The notes under the pieces: model-generated | Databases searched by the model: none | What the model was told of the DNA's origin: nothing | What the model saw: only the letters and a program-made list of their open reading frames with translations | Shown here: piece after piece, positions 1 to 9,649 of the stretch | How positions within the stretch are numbered: position 1 is the stretch's first letter | How the letters are laid out: the number at the start of each line of letters is the position of its first letter | Program-made: the position numbers and the translations under genes | Assembly (NCBI RefSeq): GCF_003590795.1 | Contig: NZ_QYUL01000002.1 | Location: 124,001-188,000, forward strand | Direction: 5' to 3' | Length of the DNA: 64,000 bases | Source: Azospirillum cavernae | Lineage (GTDB): Bacteria > Pseudomonadota > Alphaproteobacteria > Azospirillales > Azospirillaceae

Positions 1-1
1 G

Positions 2-3000
2 GTCGCGCCGCTGGCCGAGATCCCCGCGCCCACACCGTTGGTTGACGAGTCGGCCCCGGCTTCAGGTTCTGTTGCGCAGGCGGTCAAGCCGCCGCCAGTC
101 ACTCAGGCGGTAGCCGAAACCCCCGCGTTCATTTCTCCAGCCGCACATGAGGCGGCGAAAATTAACACGCTCACCGCGCCCGCTCTCGATTCCAGCGCGC
201 AGACCGAAAAGATTCTGCCGGATGCCGCTGCGCCAGCGTTGGAGCCTGCTCCCTTGTCGGTTGATGGATTGGCGCCGATGGCGCATCCGGTTGACAGCCC
301 GGTATTGGGCTCGGTCGCCAAACCTGCCGAGCCGACGACCTTCCGACCGACCGCGCCAGCCTTCGACCTGACCGGCCTGCGGGAACTCGATCAGCAGGGC
401 GCGCAGAACGATTTCCCCGGCGCGTTTCGACCGACGACCGTCGCCTCTCTCCCCTTGCCGCCAATTCAAAGCGACGACGCGCCGCCAGTTGGAAGCGCGC
501 GAGCCTCCGCTCCAGCGCCGGTGGCGGCTCCCTTCATGAGGAAGGACGGCTCTCCGTTCTCCACCGCGAAGTCGGCGGAACTGGCTGTCCGGTCGCGCCC
601 GGACCTGAAAGGGCAGTCGCTGGAGCCGGTGCGGGTCGATGGCGGGTGGGGGCTGCGGCCCCTCGGTAAGGTGGGTGGGGCGGGACGCCAGACGATGTTC
701 GTCGAAAAGAACATCCCACCCGACGCGCATCCAATCGCCGTGCAAAAGAATGACCTGCGGCGATGGGTGAACCGCTTGACGGATGGTGATTACGACCGCT
801 TGGCGTCGCAATACGGTCAGAACACCTTTGGCTGGAAATTTCCAGGAAACGCGGCCGATACGATGGAACCGGGCGCGCTGCGGCAGGAATGGGAGGGATT
901 TCTCAGGTCCGAGGCATCCTTCGCTTCTCCCATGGAGGGTCAGCGCGCCGCGCCGCCTCCCGGACCACCATCCCGCTCCACCTCAGCCCAGCGTCCGCCC
1001 AGCCTCTTTGAATTCCTGGCCAGCAAAGGCGGCATCCAGGACCAGAAGGGGGAGTTGCGCGCCCTCGACCTGCGGCGCCAGTTCCTGCCCCGGCAGGGCG
1101 CCCTTGTCCGCCCTGGCGGCATGACGCTCGACCAGGCGCGCGAGCTGGCCGAGGAGGCTGGCTACATCCGGCCCGGCGACCGGGCCGAGGGGTTCGGTCG
1201 CACCGAGATCACCGACCTTCTCGACGCGATGGACCGGGAGGCGCGCGGCGGCAAGGTCTACCCCATCGACGAACAGGCGGATGTCGTCCAGCAAGACATC
1301 GCCCGCCGACAAGCGGACGAGGAGGCGACGCGCCGGGCCGGCGCCGAAGCCGATGTTGGCGCAGTGCTGGCGGATCACGGCATCAACCTGCCGGACGAGC
1401 ACCGCCGCCGGGCGATTGAGGCGGTGATGCTGGGCGAGGATCCCGAGGATGCGGTGGTGGACGCCATCGAACGGGATGCAATCCAGAAGGAAGCGGCTTA
1501 TTTTCAGGAAACTGGTGTCGATGCTGATCCACTTCCCTTTGAGGATATCACCCATGCGCAGCAGCGAGGACTACAGCAAGGCGGCCCAGTCGTTGCGCGC
1601 GAAGGCGGTGGACGAGAGCCCGCGCGTGACCGAGGGGACCCGGAAAGGGTTGTTGGACGCGGCGAAGAACTTGGACGCGGCGGCCCAGATCGCGGCAAAG
1701 CGCGAGGCGGCGAAGAGCAAGTAACCAGCCTCGACGCCGAGCGCGGTCGGCGTGCCTACAGTGGCATCAGCTTTGAGGCTGAGAAGCGGGCGGCCTCCGA
1801 CATCCGGCAGTTCGAGCGCGCCGTCCAGGCGCTGCGCGACGATCTGTTGGCCCTTGCGAGGACCGACCAGCAGCGCGCGACCGTCGACCAACAGGTGGAG
1901 CGGTACCGCCAGGGCTATGTCACCCGCCAAAACATGATTTGGGACGCCAAGGCGCGAACCATGTCGCCGATGATAACCGGGCCGGCGAACTTTCCCGTCG
2001 CCCGGAACCAGAAGCGCATGGAGGTTGAGCGCAAGCGCGTCTCGGAGTTCTCCGAGTGGGAGAAGCGCGCCCGCGACGCCGCCCGGAAGGCCGTCTTGGG
2101 GCAGCGTACCGATGAGCAGGTGGCGTCCGACCGCTGGGGGGATCTGCGCAAGGAGATCGACAGAGACATAGCAACCATCAACGACATCGACGCAGGCTCG
2201 CTCACCTACAGCCGAACGGCCTTCACCAGCAGCATCTCCGGGCGGCTGCAACGACTGTCCACGAACGGCCAAGCCGCACTGGTCCGACAGGCTCTGGAAC
2301 ACATCCGGCAGCGGCAGGCCAGCATGCGCAAGCCGCTGTTCACCGACCGAAACACCGTTTGGACGCTGGCTGACACCGCTCAGGAGGCCGCTGTCGCCCC
2401 CAAGGGCACCGGCGAGGATGTCCTGAACGAGTATGATGGCGGTCGCATCGTGAACAACCACGATGCCGAGCGCGTTCAAATATTCCTGGACGTCAAGCCG
2501 GACGAGGCGTTGCGGGCCAAGCTGAAGGGATCCGGCTGGCGCTGGAGTCCGCTCGCAGGGGCGTGGCAGCGCAAGAACACGAACGCGGCGCTATCCAGCG
2601 CGACGCAGATGATGGCGGGGTTCGAGGTGAAGGCGGTCAGGGTCGCGGCAGAGTCCGCCAACCGACCGGAAGTGGTGATGCCTGCCACCGAGCGCACCGA
2701 CCAGGGCGAGCAGTTCGTCGTCGATGGCCTGCGCCCCGTCACCGACCGTGATCGCGCCGAAGCGGCGATGGTAAAGCCGCTCCAACCCAAGAAGCGCCAG
2801 AAGGCGGCGGACGAAGGGCTGTTCGACGTTGCCGGACGCGGGCAACGGGATCTGTTCTCCAGGGAGGCCGCCGCTTCGGCTGGAGCGCGGTCGCTCGGGG
2901 TTCCGAAGATGGCCGATCCGCCCATCTTCAGCCATAGCGACAGCGCGCGCCTGAAGGATCATCCAGATTATACCGCCGCCAAGGCTGGCGACCGGGCCGC

Positions 3001-6000
3001 AGCCATCCGTTTCGTCTCCGACATCGTCGATCCTATGACGGTCGATGAGGCTCGGCGTCGGTTTGGTGAGGATGTGATCTATGCGCCAGCCGCCGCAGAG
3101 GAAGCGAGCGGTCGCAACGCCATCCCTGCCACGGTGGCGGCCTATTACGCGGAATTTTCCGGCGGCGCCGTCGAGCCGAGCATCATCCAGACGGTTCGCG
3201 CCCATCACACCGGCGCCAAACCGATGGAACGTCTGATCTCGCGCCCGCTGTTTGGCGGTCCGGTGAAGCCGGGCGGACGGTATGTCCTGGTCGATGACGT
3301 CTCGACCATGGGTGGGACGCTGGCCGAGATGGCGCACCACATCCAGGCCAACGGCGGGCAGGTGATTGGAACGATAACCCTTGCCAACGCCAGCCGCTCG
3401 GGCCAATTCTCTCCCACGCGCTTGCAGGTTCGCACCATCGAAGTGAGGTATGGCGATGCCATTCGACAACTCTTCGGGATCGCCCCCACCGGACTCACCG
3501 CCGACGAAGCCCGGTACATTCTTGGTTTCCGAGACGCTGACACCCTCCGAGCAGCAGCAGCTAAGGCAGGCGACGAAAGAAACCGCCGACTCGGCAAGGC
3601 AGGCGTTCAGAGAGATGCGGCGGGCGAAGGTTCCGCCGATTCGGTAAAGCCGAACGAGGACGATTCCCTCCGCCTCGCCCCGGAGTTCGAGCGCAGGCTG
3701 CCCGCCATCGAAGCCGACCTCCGGGAACGCCTCCAGCGCTACGGCATCGCCGACCGCGTTGGTCTGCGGCTTGTGGACGCGATCCGCGACCGGCGCACTG
3801 GGGAGCCGCTTGAGGGCGCTTCCGGTCGCTATGGTCGCCGCATCATCGAGGTGGCGCTCGACGCCCGAAATCGCACCTTCACCTTCGACCACGAGGTGGT
3901 GCATGCGCTGCGCGATCTCGACCTCATCAAATCGGCGGAATGGACCGCGTTGCAGCGGACGGTTCTCCAGGACAACGCGCGCATGGCTGACGTCCGCGCC
4001 CGCTACCCGGAGTTCGGGCGGACAAACAATCGGCCCGAACGAACCGAGCGCCTGATCGAGGAAGCCGTCGCCGACCTGTTCGGGGACTGGCAAGCGGGCC
4101 GGGTTCAGGCCAAGGGGTTCGTGCGCACGGCCCTGGAGCGCATCCGCGACTTCCTGCGCGCCGTTGGGCAGGCCTTGCGCGGTGAGGGTTTCCGCACCGT
4201 TGACAGCGTGTTCCGCGCCATCGACCTCGGCGAGATTGGGCGGCGGGGCCAGAAGGATGCGGCCTTTGTCGGCGCCCCGGCGGAAGCCCACCACGCCGAG
4301 ACCCAGCCGCGCGGTGAAGATGGTCGTTTCGTGGCCGGTGACGCCTCCGACCGCTTCTCCCTGGAGCAGCCGGACCCGTCCGCCGCTCCATCGCCCCAGG
4401 CTGGCGAGCGTCGCCGCAGCATCATGACCCGACTGGCTGGCGCCCAGCCCATCGACCGCGTGGCGCGCATCCCCTTCGACCTGTTCGGCGGGATCAACGA
4501 CCGCAACCAATGGAAGCCGGGCCTGCACCTGAACCGGCAGGCCGAGCGCCTCATCACCGAGGCCGAGTTCCAGGACGATGGCCGCATGGGGTGGATGAAC
4601 ACCGTGCTGCGCAACGCGCGGGCCGGGCTGATCGACCGCTATGGCTTGGACGCCGCCTATGTCGAGCGTGACCGGCAGCGCGGCCTTGATGAGCGCCGCA
4701 TCATGGCCAAGGTCCCGGAGCTGATGAAGACGCTGGCCGACCAAGACGTGAAGCCGGAGGAGATGGCGACGCTTCAGGCGGTGTTGACCGGGGAGGAGGT
4801 CGCCGACGCGCGGTGGTCCGAGATCGCCTCGCCGATCCGGGCCGCCATCGACCAGCTCGGCGCGGAGGCGGTCGAGCTTGGACTCTTGTCGCCGGAATCT
4901 TTCGAGCGGAACCGTGGCACATACCTGCACCGGGTCTACGCCAAGCACGAGGCCGACCAGGGCAGCCTTGCCGCCTGGGTTGATCGCAAGATGACCGGCA
5001 GACGCCGCAAGATCATCGGCGACCAGTTCAAGGGTCGGGGCATGTTCATGGAGGTGACGCACGAAGCCTTGATGCGTCATACCGACGAAGCCCAAACGGC
5101 GCGCTCCCGATCTGGCCGTCTGCGGATGCTGGAGACGCGCCGCGACGATCTGCTGCGCCGACGGGAGGTGGCCCTCGCCCGCGCCGAAGAGCGCCACGAC
5201 GAGATGGGGGCGACGCTGGACCGCCGTATGGACACCAGCGAGGCCTCCAAGGCGCTGAAGCGGTCAGGCGGCGCCACGGTGGTGCTGAAGCCAAACCAGT
5301 ATCAAAAAGGACAAGTGCGTGAGCAGGGCGTTACCCTGACCCGGCTGAACATGAAGGGCCAGCGGGCGCGGGCGCTGATCGACAAGATCAACAGCCAGCT
5401 TTCCGACGTGAACAGCCGCATCGTCGAAACCGAGACGCGCATGTTCGCCGCCGACGACCTGCGGGCCGCCAAGGGCCAGAAGTTCCGCATTCTCGACAAG
5501 ATGGAAGAGGCGAAGGAGGGGGGGCAACCGCGCGTCACCCATCGCGCCTATCTGCCGGAGGGGGCCGCGATCCCGAAGGAGCTGGAAGGCTACCAGGATC
5601 GCGGCGTTTGGGAAGTCCGCAGTGAAAAGGGCGGCAGCAAGGACGGCGAACGGCCCGGCAAGCCGGTGCTGTGGCGCGACTTCACCAAGGACGAACGCCA
5701 GTCGATGGGCGAGATCGTCGATGCCCGCTACACGGTCGCCAAAACATACATGCTGATGGCGCATGATCTGGCCACCGGGCGCTTCTTCCGCGACATCGCG
5801 CAGAACGCCGAATGGGCGCACGACGGCAAAGACGAGCCCCCGTCGGCCACCTGGAAGGAGGCTGGCGACTACAACAGCTTTTGGCACGATCCGGCGATCC
5901 AATGGGTGAAGGTGCCGGACACCAAGATCCCCAAAAGCAACACCAAGCGGTACGGCGCGCTCGCTGACCGCTTCGTCCGGGCCGAAATCTGGCGCGACAT

Positions 6001-7384
6001 GGCCGAATTGGAGGCGCTGCAAAAGCCGGGCGTCTGGGACCACATCCTGCGGCAATGGAAGGCGAACAAGACCTATCGGTCGCCCGTGGTCCACATGAAC
6101 AACATCATGTCGAACGTCATGTTCATGGACATGGCCGACGTCCGGGCAACCGATCTGGCGCACGGCGTTCGGTCGCTGCTGAAGCGTGACGACCTCTATC
6201 GCGAGGCGCTCGACCAAGGCGTTTTCGGGGTCGATATGCTGGGCCAGGAAATTCGCGAGGAGGTGCTGAAGCCGATCCTGGAAGAGATCGAGCGGCAAGG
6301 ACAGGGAAACCAGGGGGGGTGGGAGGCCCGGTTTGGGCTGGCCGGGAAGCTAGCCGACCGCCTGTTCCACGGCGTGAAAACCGCCGACCAGAAGATGCAG
6401 CAGGCTTACCAGATGGAGGATGAGGTCTTCCGCATGGCGCTCTACGCCCGTCGGCGGGACCAGGGCGCCTCGGCTGTACAGGCGACGCTGGAGGCGCGCG
6501 ACACCTTCCTGAACTACGACATCCGGGCGCCCTGGATCAACGCAGCCCGGCGGACGGTGCTGCCCTTCATCTCCTACACCTACCGGGCGGCGCCGATGAT
6601 CGCCCGCACCATCGTGAACCGACCGTGGAAGCTGGCGAAATACTTCACCATGATGTACGCGTTCAACGCCTTGGCCTACGCCTGGGATAGCGGCGACGAG
6701 GATGAGGAGCGCCGCTCACTCCGCGAAAACGAACAGGGCTGGGCCTGGACCGGCATTCCACGCATGATGCGGTTGCCCACCCACGACCAGCACGGGAACC
6801 CGGTCTTTCTCGACCTTCGGCGCTGGATCCCGGCGGGCGACGTCTTCGATGCCGGACAAGGACAATCGGTGATTCCCCTGCCGGGTTGGATGCAGCCGGG
6901 AGGGCCGCTGGCTATCGGCGCCGAGCTTCTGCTCAACCGCTCCGCCTTCACCGGGCAGAACATCATCAACGAGCACACCGACACCATTGGCGAGCGAATC
7001 GGCAAGACCGCCGATTACGTTTACAAGTCCTGGATGCCGTCGGCGGCGTGGGTGCCGGGAAGCTGGTACTGGCAGCGCATCGCCAACGCCATGGAGGGAG
7101 CGCGGGATTGGTCGGGCCGCCCCTATTCGGTGCCGCAGGCGGTGGCGTCATCGGTTGGCATCAAGGTGAAGCCGCAGGATGTCGAGGATGGCTTTGCCGC
7201 CTGGGGTCGGGAATTCGACCGGGTCGAACGCGAATTGGAAACGGAAGCGCGCCGGGCGAGCAATGATCGGGACCGGGGCTTGCTCAGCGAAACGGGCTTC
7301 GAGCGGAAGATGGAGACGCTGACGAAAAAGTTCGAGCGGCTTGGCGAGCGGCGGCGGGAGACCTTCACAGGCTCCAGCCGATGA
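2..7384 (+). CDS. Giant polyvalent phage-type protein (5' end outside window)
   Basis: The reading frame is open to the left edge, so the protein is longer than the roughly 2,460 residues seen; the first in-window start-like codon (TTG at 38) is probably internal. The N-terminal part is Pro/Ala-rich and low complexity. A GWRWSP...AWQR motif lies near 2524-2590. A phosphoribosyltransferase PRPP loop (VLVDDVSTMGGT) is encoded near 3280-3321, and a zinc-metallopeptidase HEVVH motif at 3890-3904. The C-terminal part (about 6500-7000) resembles the C-terminal domains of large polyvalent proteins of phages and conjugative elements, with NYDIRAPW and PFISYTYRAAP-type stretches. Such proteins are thought to be virion-injected or transfer-coupled multi-enzyme polypeptides acting early in the new host. 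It sits about 460 bp from a tRNA-Glu scar, supporting prophage or ICE cargo. Exact domain family numbers cannot be assigned without a profile search. Confidence 0.8.
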   Translation, partial: VAPLAEIPAPTPLVDESAPASGSVAQAVKPPPVTQAVAETPAFISPAAHEAAKINTLTAPALDSSAQTEKILPDAAAPALEPAPLSVDGLAPMAHPVDSPVLGSVAKPAEPTTFRPTAPAFDLTGLRELDQQGAQNDFPGAFRPTTVASLPLPPIQSDDAPPVGSARASAPAPVAAPFMRKDGSPFSTAKSAELAVRSRPDLKGQSLEPVRVDGGWGLRPLGKVGGAGRQTMFVEKNIPPDAHPIAVQKNDLRRWVNRLTDGDYDRLASQYGQNTFGWKFPGNAADTMEPGALRQEWEGFLRSEASFASPMEGQRAAPPPGPPSRSTSAQRPPSLFEFLASKGGIQDQKGELRALDLRRQFLPRQGALVRPGGMTLDQARELAEEAGYIRPGDRAEGFGRTEITDLLDAMDREARGGKVYPIDEQADVVQQDIARRQADEEATRRAGAEADVGAVLADHGINLPDEHRRRAIEAVMLGEDPEDAVVDAIERDAIQKEAAYFQETGVDADPLPFEDITHAQQRGLQQGGPVVAREGGGREPARDRGDPERVVGRGEELGRGGPDRGKARGGEEQVTSLDAERGRRAYSGISFEAEKRAASDIRQFERAVQALRDDLLALARTDQQRATVDQQVERYRQGYVTRQNMIWDAKARTMSPMITGPANFPVARNQKRMEVERKRVSEFSEWEKRARDAARKAVLGQRTDEQVASDRWGDLRKEIDRDIATINDIDAGSLTYSRTAFTSSISGRLQRLSTNGQAALVRQALEHIRQRQASMRKPLFTDRNTVWTLADTAQEAAVAPKGTGEDVLNEYDGGRIVNNHDAERVQIFLDVKPDEALRAKLKGSGWRWSPLAGAWQRKNTNAALSSATQMMAGFEVKAVRVAAESANRPEVVMPATERTDQGEQFVVDGLRPVTDRDRAEAAMVKPLQPKKRQKAADEGLFDVAGRGQRDLFSREAAASAGARSLGVPKMADPPIFSHSDSARLKDHPDYTAAKAGDRAAAIRFVSDIVDPMTVDEARRRFGEDVIYAPAAAEEASGRNAIPATVAAYYAEFSGGAVEPSIIQTVRAHHTGAKPMERLISRPLFGGPVKPGGRYVLVDDVSTMGGTLAEMAHHIQANGGQVIGTITLANASRSGQFSPTRLQVRTIEVRYGDAIRQLFGIAPTGLTADEARYILGFRDADTLRAAAAKAGDERNRRLGKAGVQRDAAGEGSADSVKPNEDDSLRLAPEFERRLPAIEADLRERLQRYGIADRVGLRLVDAIRDRRTGEPLEGASGRYGRRIIEVALDARNRTFTFDHEVVHALRDLDLIKSAEWTALQRTVLQDNARMADVRARYPEFGRTNNRPERTERLIEEAVADLFGDWQAGRVQAKGFVRTALERIRDFLRAVGQALRGEGFRTVDSVFRAIDLGEIGRRGQKDAAFVGAPAEAHHAETQPRGEDGRFVAGDASDRFSLEQPDPSAAPSPQAGERRRSIMTRLAGAQPIDRVARIPFDLFGGINDRNQWKPGLHLNRQAERLITEAEFQDDGRMGWMNTVLRNARAGLIDRYGLDAAYVERDRQRGLDERRIMAKVPELMKTLADQDVKPEEMATLQAVLTGEEVADARWSEIASPIRAAIDQLGAEAVELGLLSPESFERNRGTYLHRVYAKHEADQGSLAAWVDRKMTGRRRKIIGDQFKGRGMFMEVTHEALMRHTDEAQTARSRSGRLRMLETRRDDLLRRREVALARAEERHDEMGATLDRRMDTSEASKALKRSGGATVVLKPNQYQKGQVREQGVTLTRLNMKGQRARALIDKINSQLSDVNSRIVETETRMFAADDLRAAKGQKFRILDKMEEAKEGGQPRVTHRAYLPEGAAIPKELEGYQDRGVWEVRSEKGGSKDGERPGKPVLWRDFTKDERQSMGEIVDARYTVAKTYMLMAHDLATGRFFRDIAQNAEWAHDGKDEPPSATWKEAGDYNSFWHDPAIQWVKVPDTKIPKSNTKRYGALADRFVRAEIWRDMAELEALQKPGVWDHILRQWKANKTYRSPVVHMNNIMSNVMFMDMADVRATDLAHGVRSLLKRDDLYREALDQGVFGVDMLGQEIREEVLKPILEEIERQGQGNQGGWEARFGLAGKLADRLFHGVKTADQKMQQAYQMEDEVFRMALYARRRDQGASAVQATLEARDTFLNYDIRAPWINAARRTVLPFISYTYRAAPMIARTIVNRPWKLAKYFTMMYAFNALAYAWDSGDEDEERRSLRENEQGWAWTGIPRMMRLPTHDQHGNPVFLDLRRWIPAGDVFDAGQGQSVIPLPGWMQPGGPLAIGAELLLNRSAFTGQNIINEHTDTIGERIGKTADYVYKSWMPSAAWVPGSWYWQRIANAMEGARDWSGRPYSVPQAVASSVGIKVKPQDVEDGFAAWGREFDRVERELETEARRASNDRDRGLLSETGFERKMETLTKKFERLGERRRETFTGSSR

Positions 7385-7586
7385 GCGCCAGAAAAGCGCC
7401 CACGGCAAGACCGGCCCATGCACCCATATCACGCCGGTACCAGGGCGGCGCGCTCCGCTGACGATGGATGTGGCGGTCGAGGCGATGCCCCAGGATCAGG
7501 GCGCCGCCCATCGTCCACAGGACCGCCCACCAATCCATCGCGCCGCGCAGGCTGAGGCGGGAGATGATGTCGCTCCACCAGGGCAT
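7365..7586 (-). CDS. Small two-helix membrane protein, element-borne
   Basis: This 73-residue protein starts at an ATG preceded by GAAAGG six bases upstream, a good ribosome binding site. It has two hydrophobic segments, roughly residues 17-34 and 53-72, separated by a basic, His/Arg-rich loop (GHRLDRHIHRQR). Its last 20 bp overlap tail-to-tail with the end of the giant polyvalent gene, so the two are convergent. Size and topology would fit a holin or other small phage membrane protein, but no family is recognised. Function is unknown. Confidence 0.55.
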   Translation of the reverse strand: MPWWSDIISRLSLRGAMDWWAVLWTMGGALILGHRLDRHIHRQRSAPPWYRRDMGAWAGLAVGAFLALIGWSL

Positions 7587-7845
7587 TCGATACCTTTCGC
7601 CAAGTTATTGAAGTTGTTGGTAAGTGTTTATAGCGGATTGCCGAGGTGGCGCGGGAGGGACCTGCGTCTCCTTAAAGGAGATGCAGGCCGACCCGGTGAA
7701 AGGTTGGTCCCGCAAGGGTCTTGTCCACTATAATCCACTATTCACCCATAACCACCCATACCCACCACAAACCAATATGGCTCAAATAAAGGGGTTCATA
7801 CTGGTTTGATAGGCCATGACGTCCATATTTTGTAGCTGTTACGCC

Positions 7846-7890
7846 CCTCTCACGGCGGTAACAGGGGTTCGAATCCCCTTGGGGACGCCA
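7846..7890 (+). other. 3' fragment of tRNA-Glu(CTC), putative attR
   Basis: The bases match the 3' half of a tRNA-Glu. There is an anticodon loop CTCTCAC (anticodon CTC) at 7847-7853, the 3' anticodon stem GGCGG, a variable loop, a perfect T arm (AGGGG-TTCGAAT-CCCCT, 7863-7879), the acceptor 3' strand TGGGGAC, discriminator G and encoded CCA (7888-7890). The 5' half is missing: the preceding bases neither pair in the anticodon stem nor give a D arm or a GTCCCCA acceptor strand. This is what remains at the distal end after a phage or ICE integrates into the 3' end of a tRNA gene. The intact copy is expected to the left of the window. Confidence 0.75.
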
Positions 7891-7972
7891 TCCTTATTTT
7901 TCAAGGACTTCGCGGTCGGGTTGGCTACAGTAGAGACACTGTTTAGCTGCATAAGTTAGCGTCACATGATAG

Positions 7973-7995
7973 GCCGCACACGCTGTGCGGCTTTT
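7973..7995 (+). terminator. Intrinsic terminator-like hairpin after the tRNA-Glu scar
   Basis: An 8-bp stem, GCCGCACA / TGTGCGGC, with a 3-base loop is followed by TTTT. It lies about 80 bp after the tRNA fragment, so it was probably the terminator of the original tRNA-Glu transcript, and it shields hsdM from read-through. Confidence 0.55.
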
Positions 7996-8141
7996 GTCGT
8001 TTTCCGCCCTAGAGCGCGTGACGTTTGCAATTCCCAGGAAACGGTCGCCCATCGCCCTCCGCGCCACGGAGGTTGCCGGTCCTACTCCTTCTGGTAGACT
8101 GCCGCCGCTTTGCCTGACTGAAAAAGAGACGCTGGGTCCCC

Positions 8142-9641
8142 ATGGCCGTTTTGACGCTCGACACCCTCGAAGGCCATCTGTGGAAGGCGGCCGACATCCT
8201 GCGGGGCGCCATCGACGCCGCCGACTACAAGCATTACATTTTCGGCCTGCTCTTCTTCAAACGCCTCTGCGACGTGTGGGAGGAGGAGTATGAGGACCGG
8301 CTGGCCAAATACGGCGACGCCGATCTGGCCGCCGACCCGGACGAGCACCGTTTCCACATCCCCCCCGGCCATTCCTGGCGGGACGTGAAGGCCAAGAGCA
8401 CCGACATCGGCGCCAAACTGAACGAGGCGTTCCAGGCGATTGAAGACGCCAACCACCGGCTGCGGGGGGTGTTTCAGGATGTGGATTTCAACAACAAGGA
8501 ACGGTTCCCCGACACCACCCTGGAAAAGCTGATCCAGCATTTCGACGCGCTGCGGCTCCGCATCGTCGATGCCGAGCCAGACATGCTGGGTCAAGCCTAT
8601 GAATATCTGATCGCCAAGTTCGCCGACGATTCCGGCAAGAAGGGCGGCGAGTTCTACACCCCCAAGATGGTCGTCCGGCTGATCGTCGAGTGCCTGCAAC
8701 CCGCCGAGGGCATGTCGATCTACGACCCGACCTGCGGGTCGGGCGGCATGCTGCTGGAGGCGATCCACCATCTGGAACGCCAGGGCAAGAACACCCGGAG
8801 CCTGTCGCTGTTCGGGCAAGAGCGGAACCTGAACACCTGGGCGATCTGCCAGATGAACCTGTTCCTGCACGACATCGACGACGCGGCGATCGCCCGTGGC
8901 GACACCCTGCTGGATCCCAAGCATCTGGTCGGCGAGGGCGCCAAGGCCATCCGCACCTTTGACCGCGTCTTGGCCAACCCGCCCTTCTCGCTGAAAAACT
9001 GGGGTTACGACACCTGGTCCAAGGGCGACCCGTTCGGTCGCGCCCGCTACGGCTGCCCGCCGAAATCCTACGGCGACCTCGCCTTCGTTCAGCACATGAT
9101 CGCCAGCCTGAAGCAGAGCGGCCTGCTGGGCGTGGTCCTGCCCCACGGCATCCTGTTCCGGGGCGGGGCCGAGGGCCGCATCCGCGAGGGCTTGCTGAAG
9201 GACGACCTGATCGAGGCGGTCATCGGGCTGGCCCCCAACCTGTTTTATGGGGCCGGCATCCCCGCCTGCATCCTGATCGTCCGCAAATCCAAGCCGAAGG
9301 ACCATGTCGGCAAGGTGCTGTTCGTCAACGGCGTCGAACAGTTCGTCGAGGGCAAGGCCCAGAACCACCTGTCGCCCGCCAACGTCGCGGCCTTGGCCAA
9401 GGCGTTCCACGATTACGCCGACGTGGACCGCTTCGCCCGCGTGGTGCCGCTGGCGGAAATCGCGGCCAACGACCACAACCTGAACATCAGCCGCTACGTC
9501 CACGTCACCGAGGACGCGGATGACCTCGACGTCGCCGAGGAGGTCGAGAAGCTGCTGGAACTGCGCGACCAGCGGGACGCGGCGGAAGCGACGATGATGG
9601 GGTTCCTGCGAGAACTCGGCTATCTGCCGGACGGGGCGTGA
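8142..9641 (+). CDS. hsdM: Type I restriction-modification system, DNA methyltransferase subunit HsdM
   Basis: This 499-residue protein is the N6-adenine methyltransferase subunit of a type I system. It combines with HsdS as the modification enzyme and with HsdR as the restriction complex. The N-terminal helical domain (about residues 5-140, DYKHYIFGLLFFKRL) is typical of HsdM. The catalytic domain has the SAM-binding motif I YDPTCGSGGM from residue 194 and the catalytic motif IV NPPF at 279-282. Length is normal for the family and no key residue is missing. It is first of five same-strand genes; its stop codon nearly abuts rhuM. The ribosome binding site is weak (AAAGAGA upstream). Confidence 0.95.
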   Translation: MAVLTLDTLEGHLWKAADILRGAIDAADYKHYIFGLLFFKRLCDVWEEEYEDRLAKYGDADLAADPDEHRFHIPPGHSWRDVKAKSTDIGAKLNEAFQAIEDANHRLRGVFQDVDFNNKERFPDTTLEKLIQHFDALRLRIVDAEPDMLGQAYEYLIAKFADDSGKKGGEFYTPKMVVRLIVECLQPAEGMSIYDPTCGSGGMLLEAIHHLERQGKNTRSLSLFGQERNLNTWAICQMNLFLHDIDDAAIARGDTLLDPKHLVGEGAKAIRTFDRVLANPPFSLKNWGYDTWSKGDPFGRARYGCPPKSYGDLAFVQHMIASLKQSGLLGVVLPHGILFRGGAEGRIREGLLKDDLIEAVIGLAPNLFYGAGIPACILIVRKSKPKDHVGKVLFVNGVEQFVEGKAQNHLSPANVAALAKAFHDYADVDRFARVVPLAEIAANDHNLNISRYVHVTEDADDLDVAEEVEKLLELRDQRDAAEATMMGFLRELGYLPDGA

Positions 9642-9649
9642 GACCGGCG

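Larger units (their letters stand above)
7587..8141. other. Gene-free right end of the mobile element and upstream region of hsdM
   Basis: No convincing gene is seen here. It holds an 11-bp-stem hairpin at 7661-7687 (one G-U pair, loop TTAAA) upstream of the small membrane gene, the tRNA-Glu 3' fragment, and a terminator-like hairpin at 7973-7995. The stretch 7690-7830 is less GC-rich than the surroundings, with repeated CCACCCATA-like words. The hsdM promoter should lie in its right part, but no clear -35/-10 pair is assigned. Confidence 0.6.

Noticed and set aside
2591-5197. 868-residue minus-strand open frame
   Set aside because: It lies wholly antisense to the polyvalent gene and has no family-like sequence; long antisense frames are expected at this GC content.
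7821-7890. Complete tRNA-Glu
   Set aside because: The 5' half has no acceptor strand, no D arm and an unpaired anticodon stem; only the 3' half is real.
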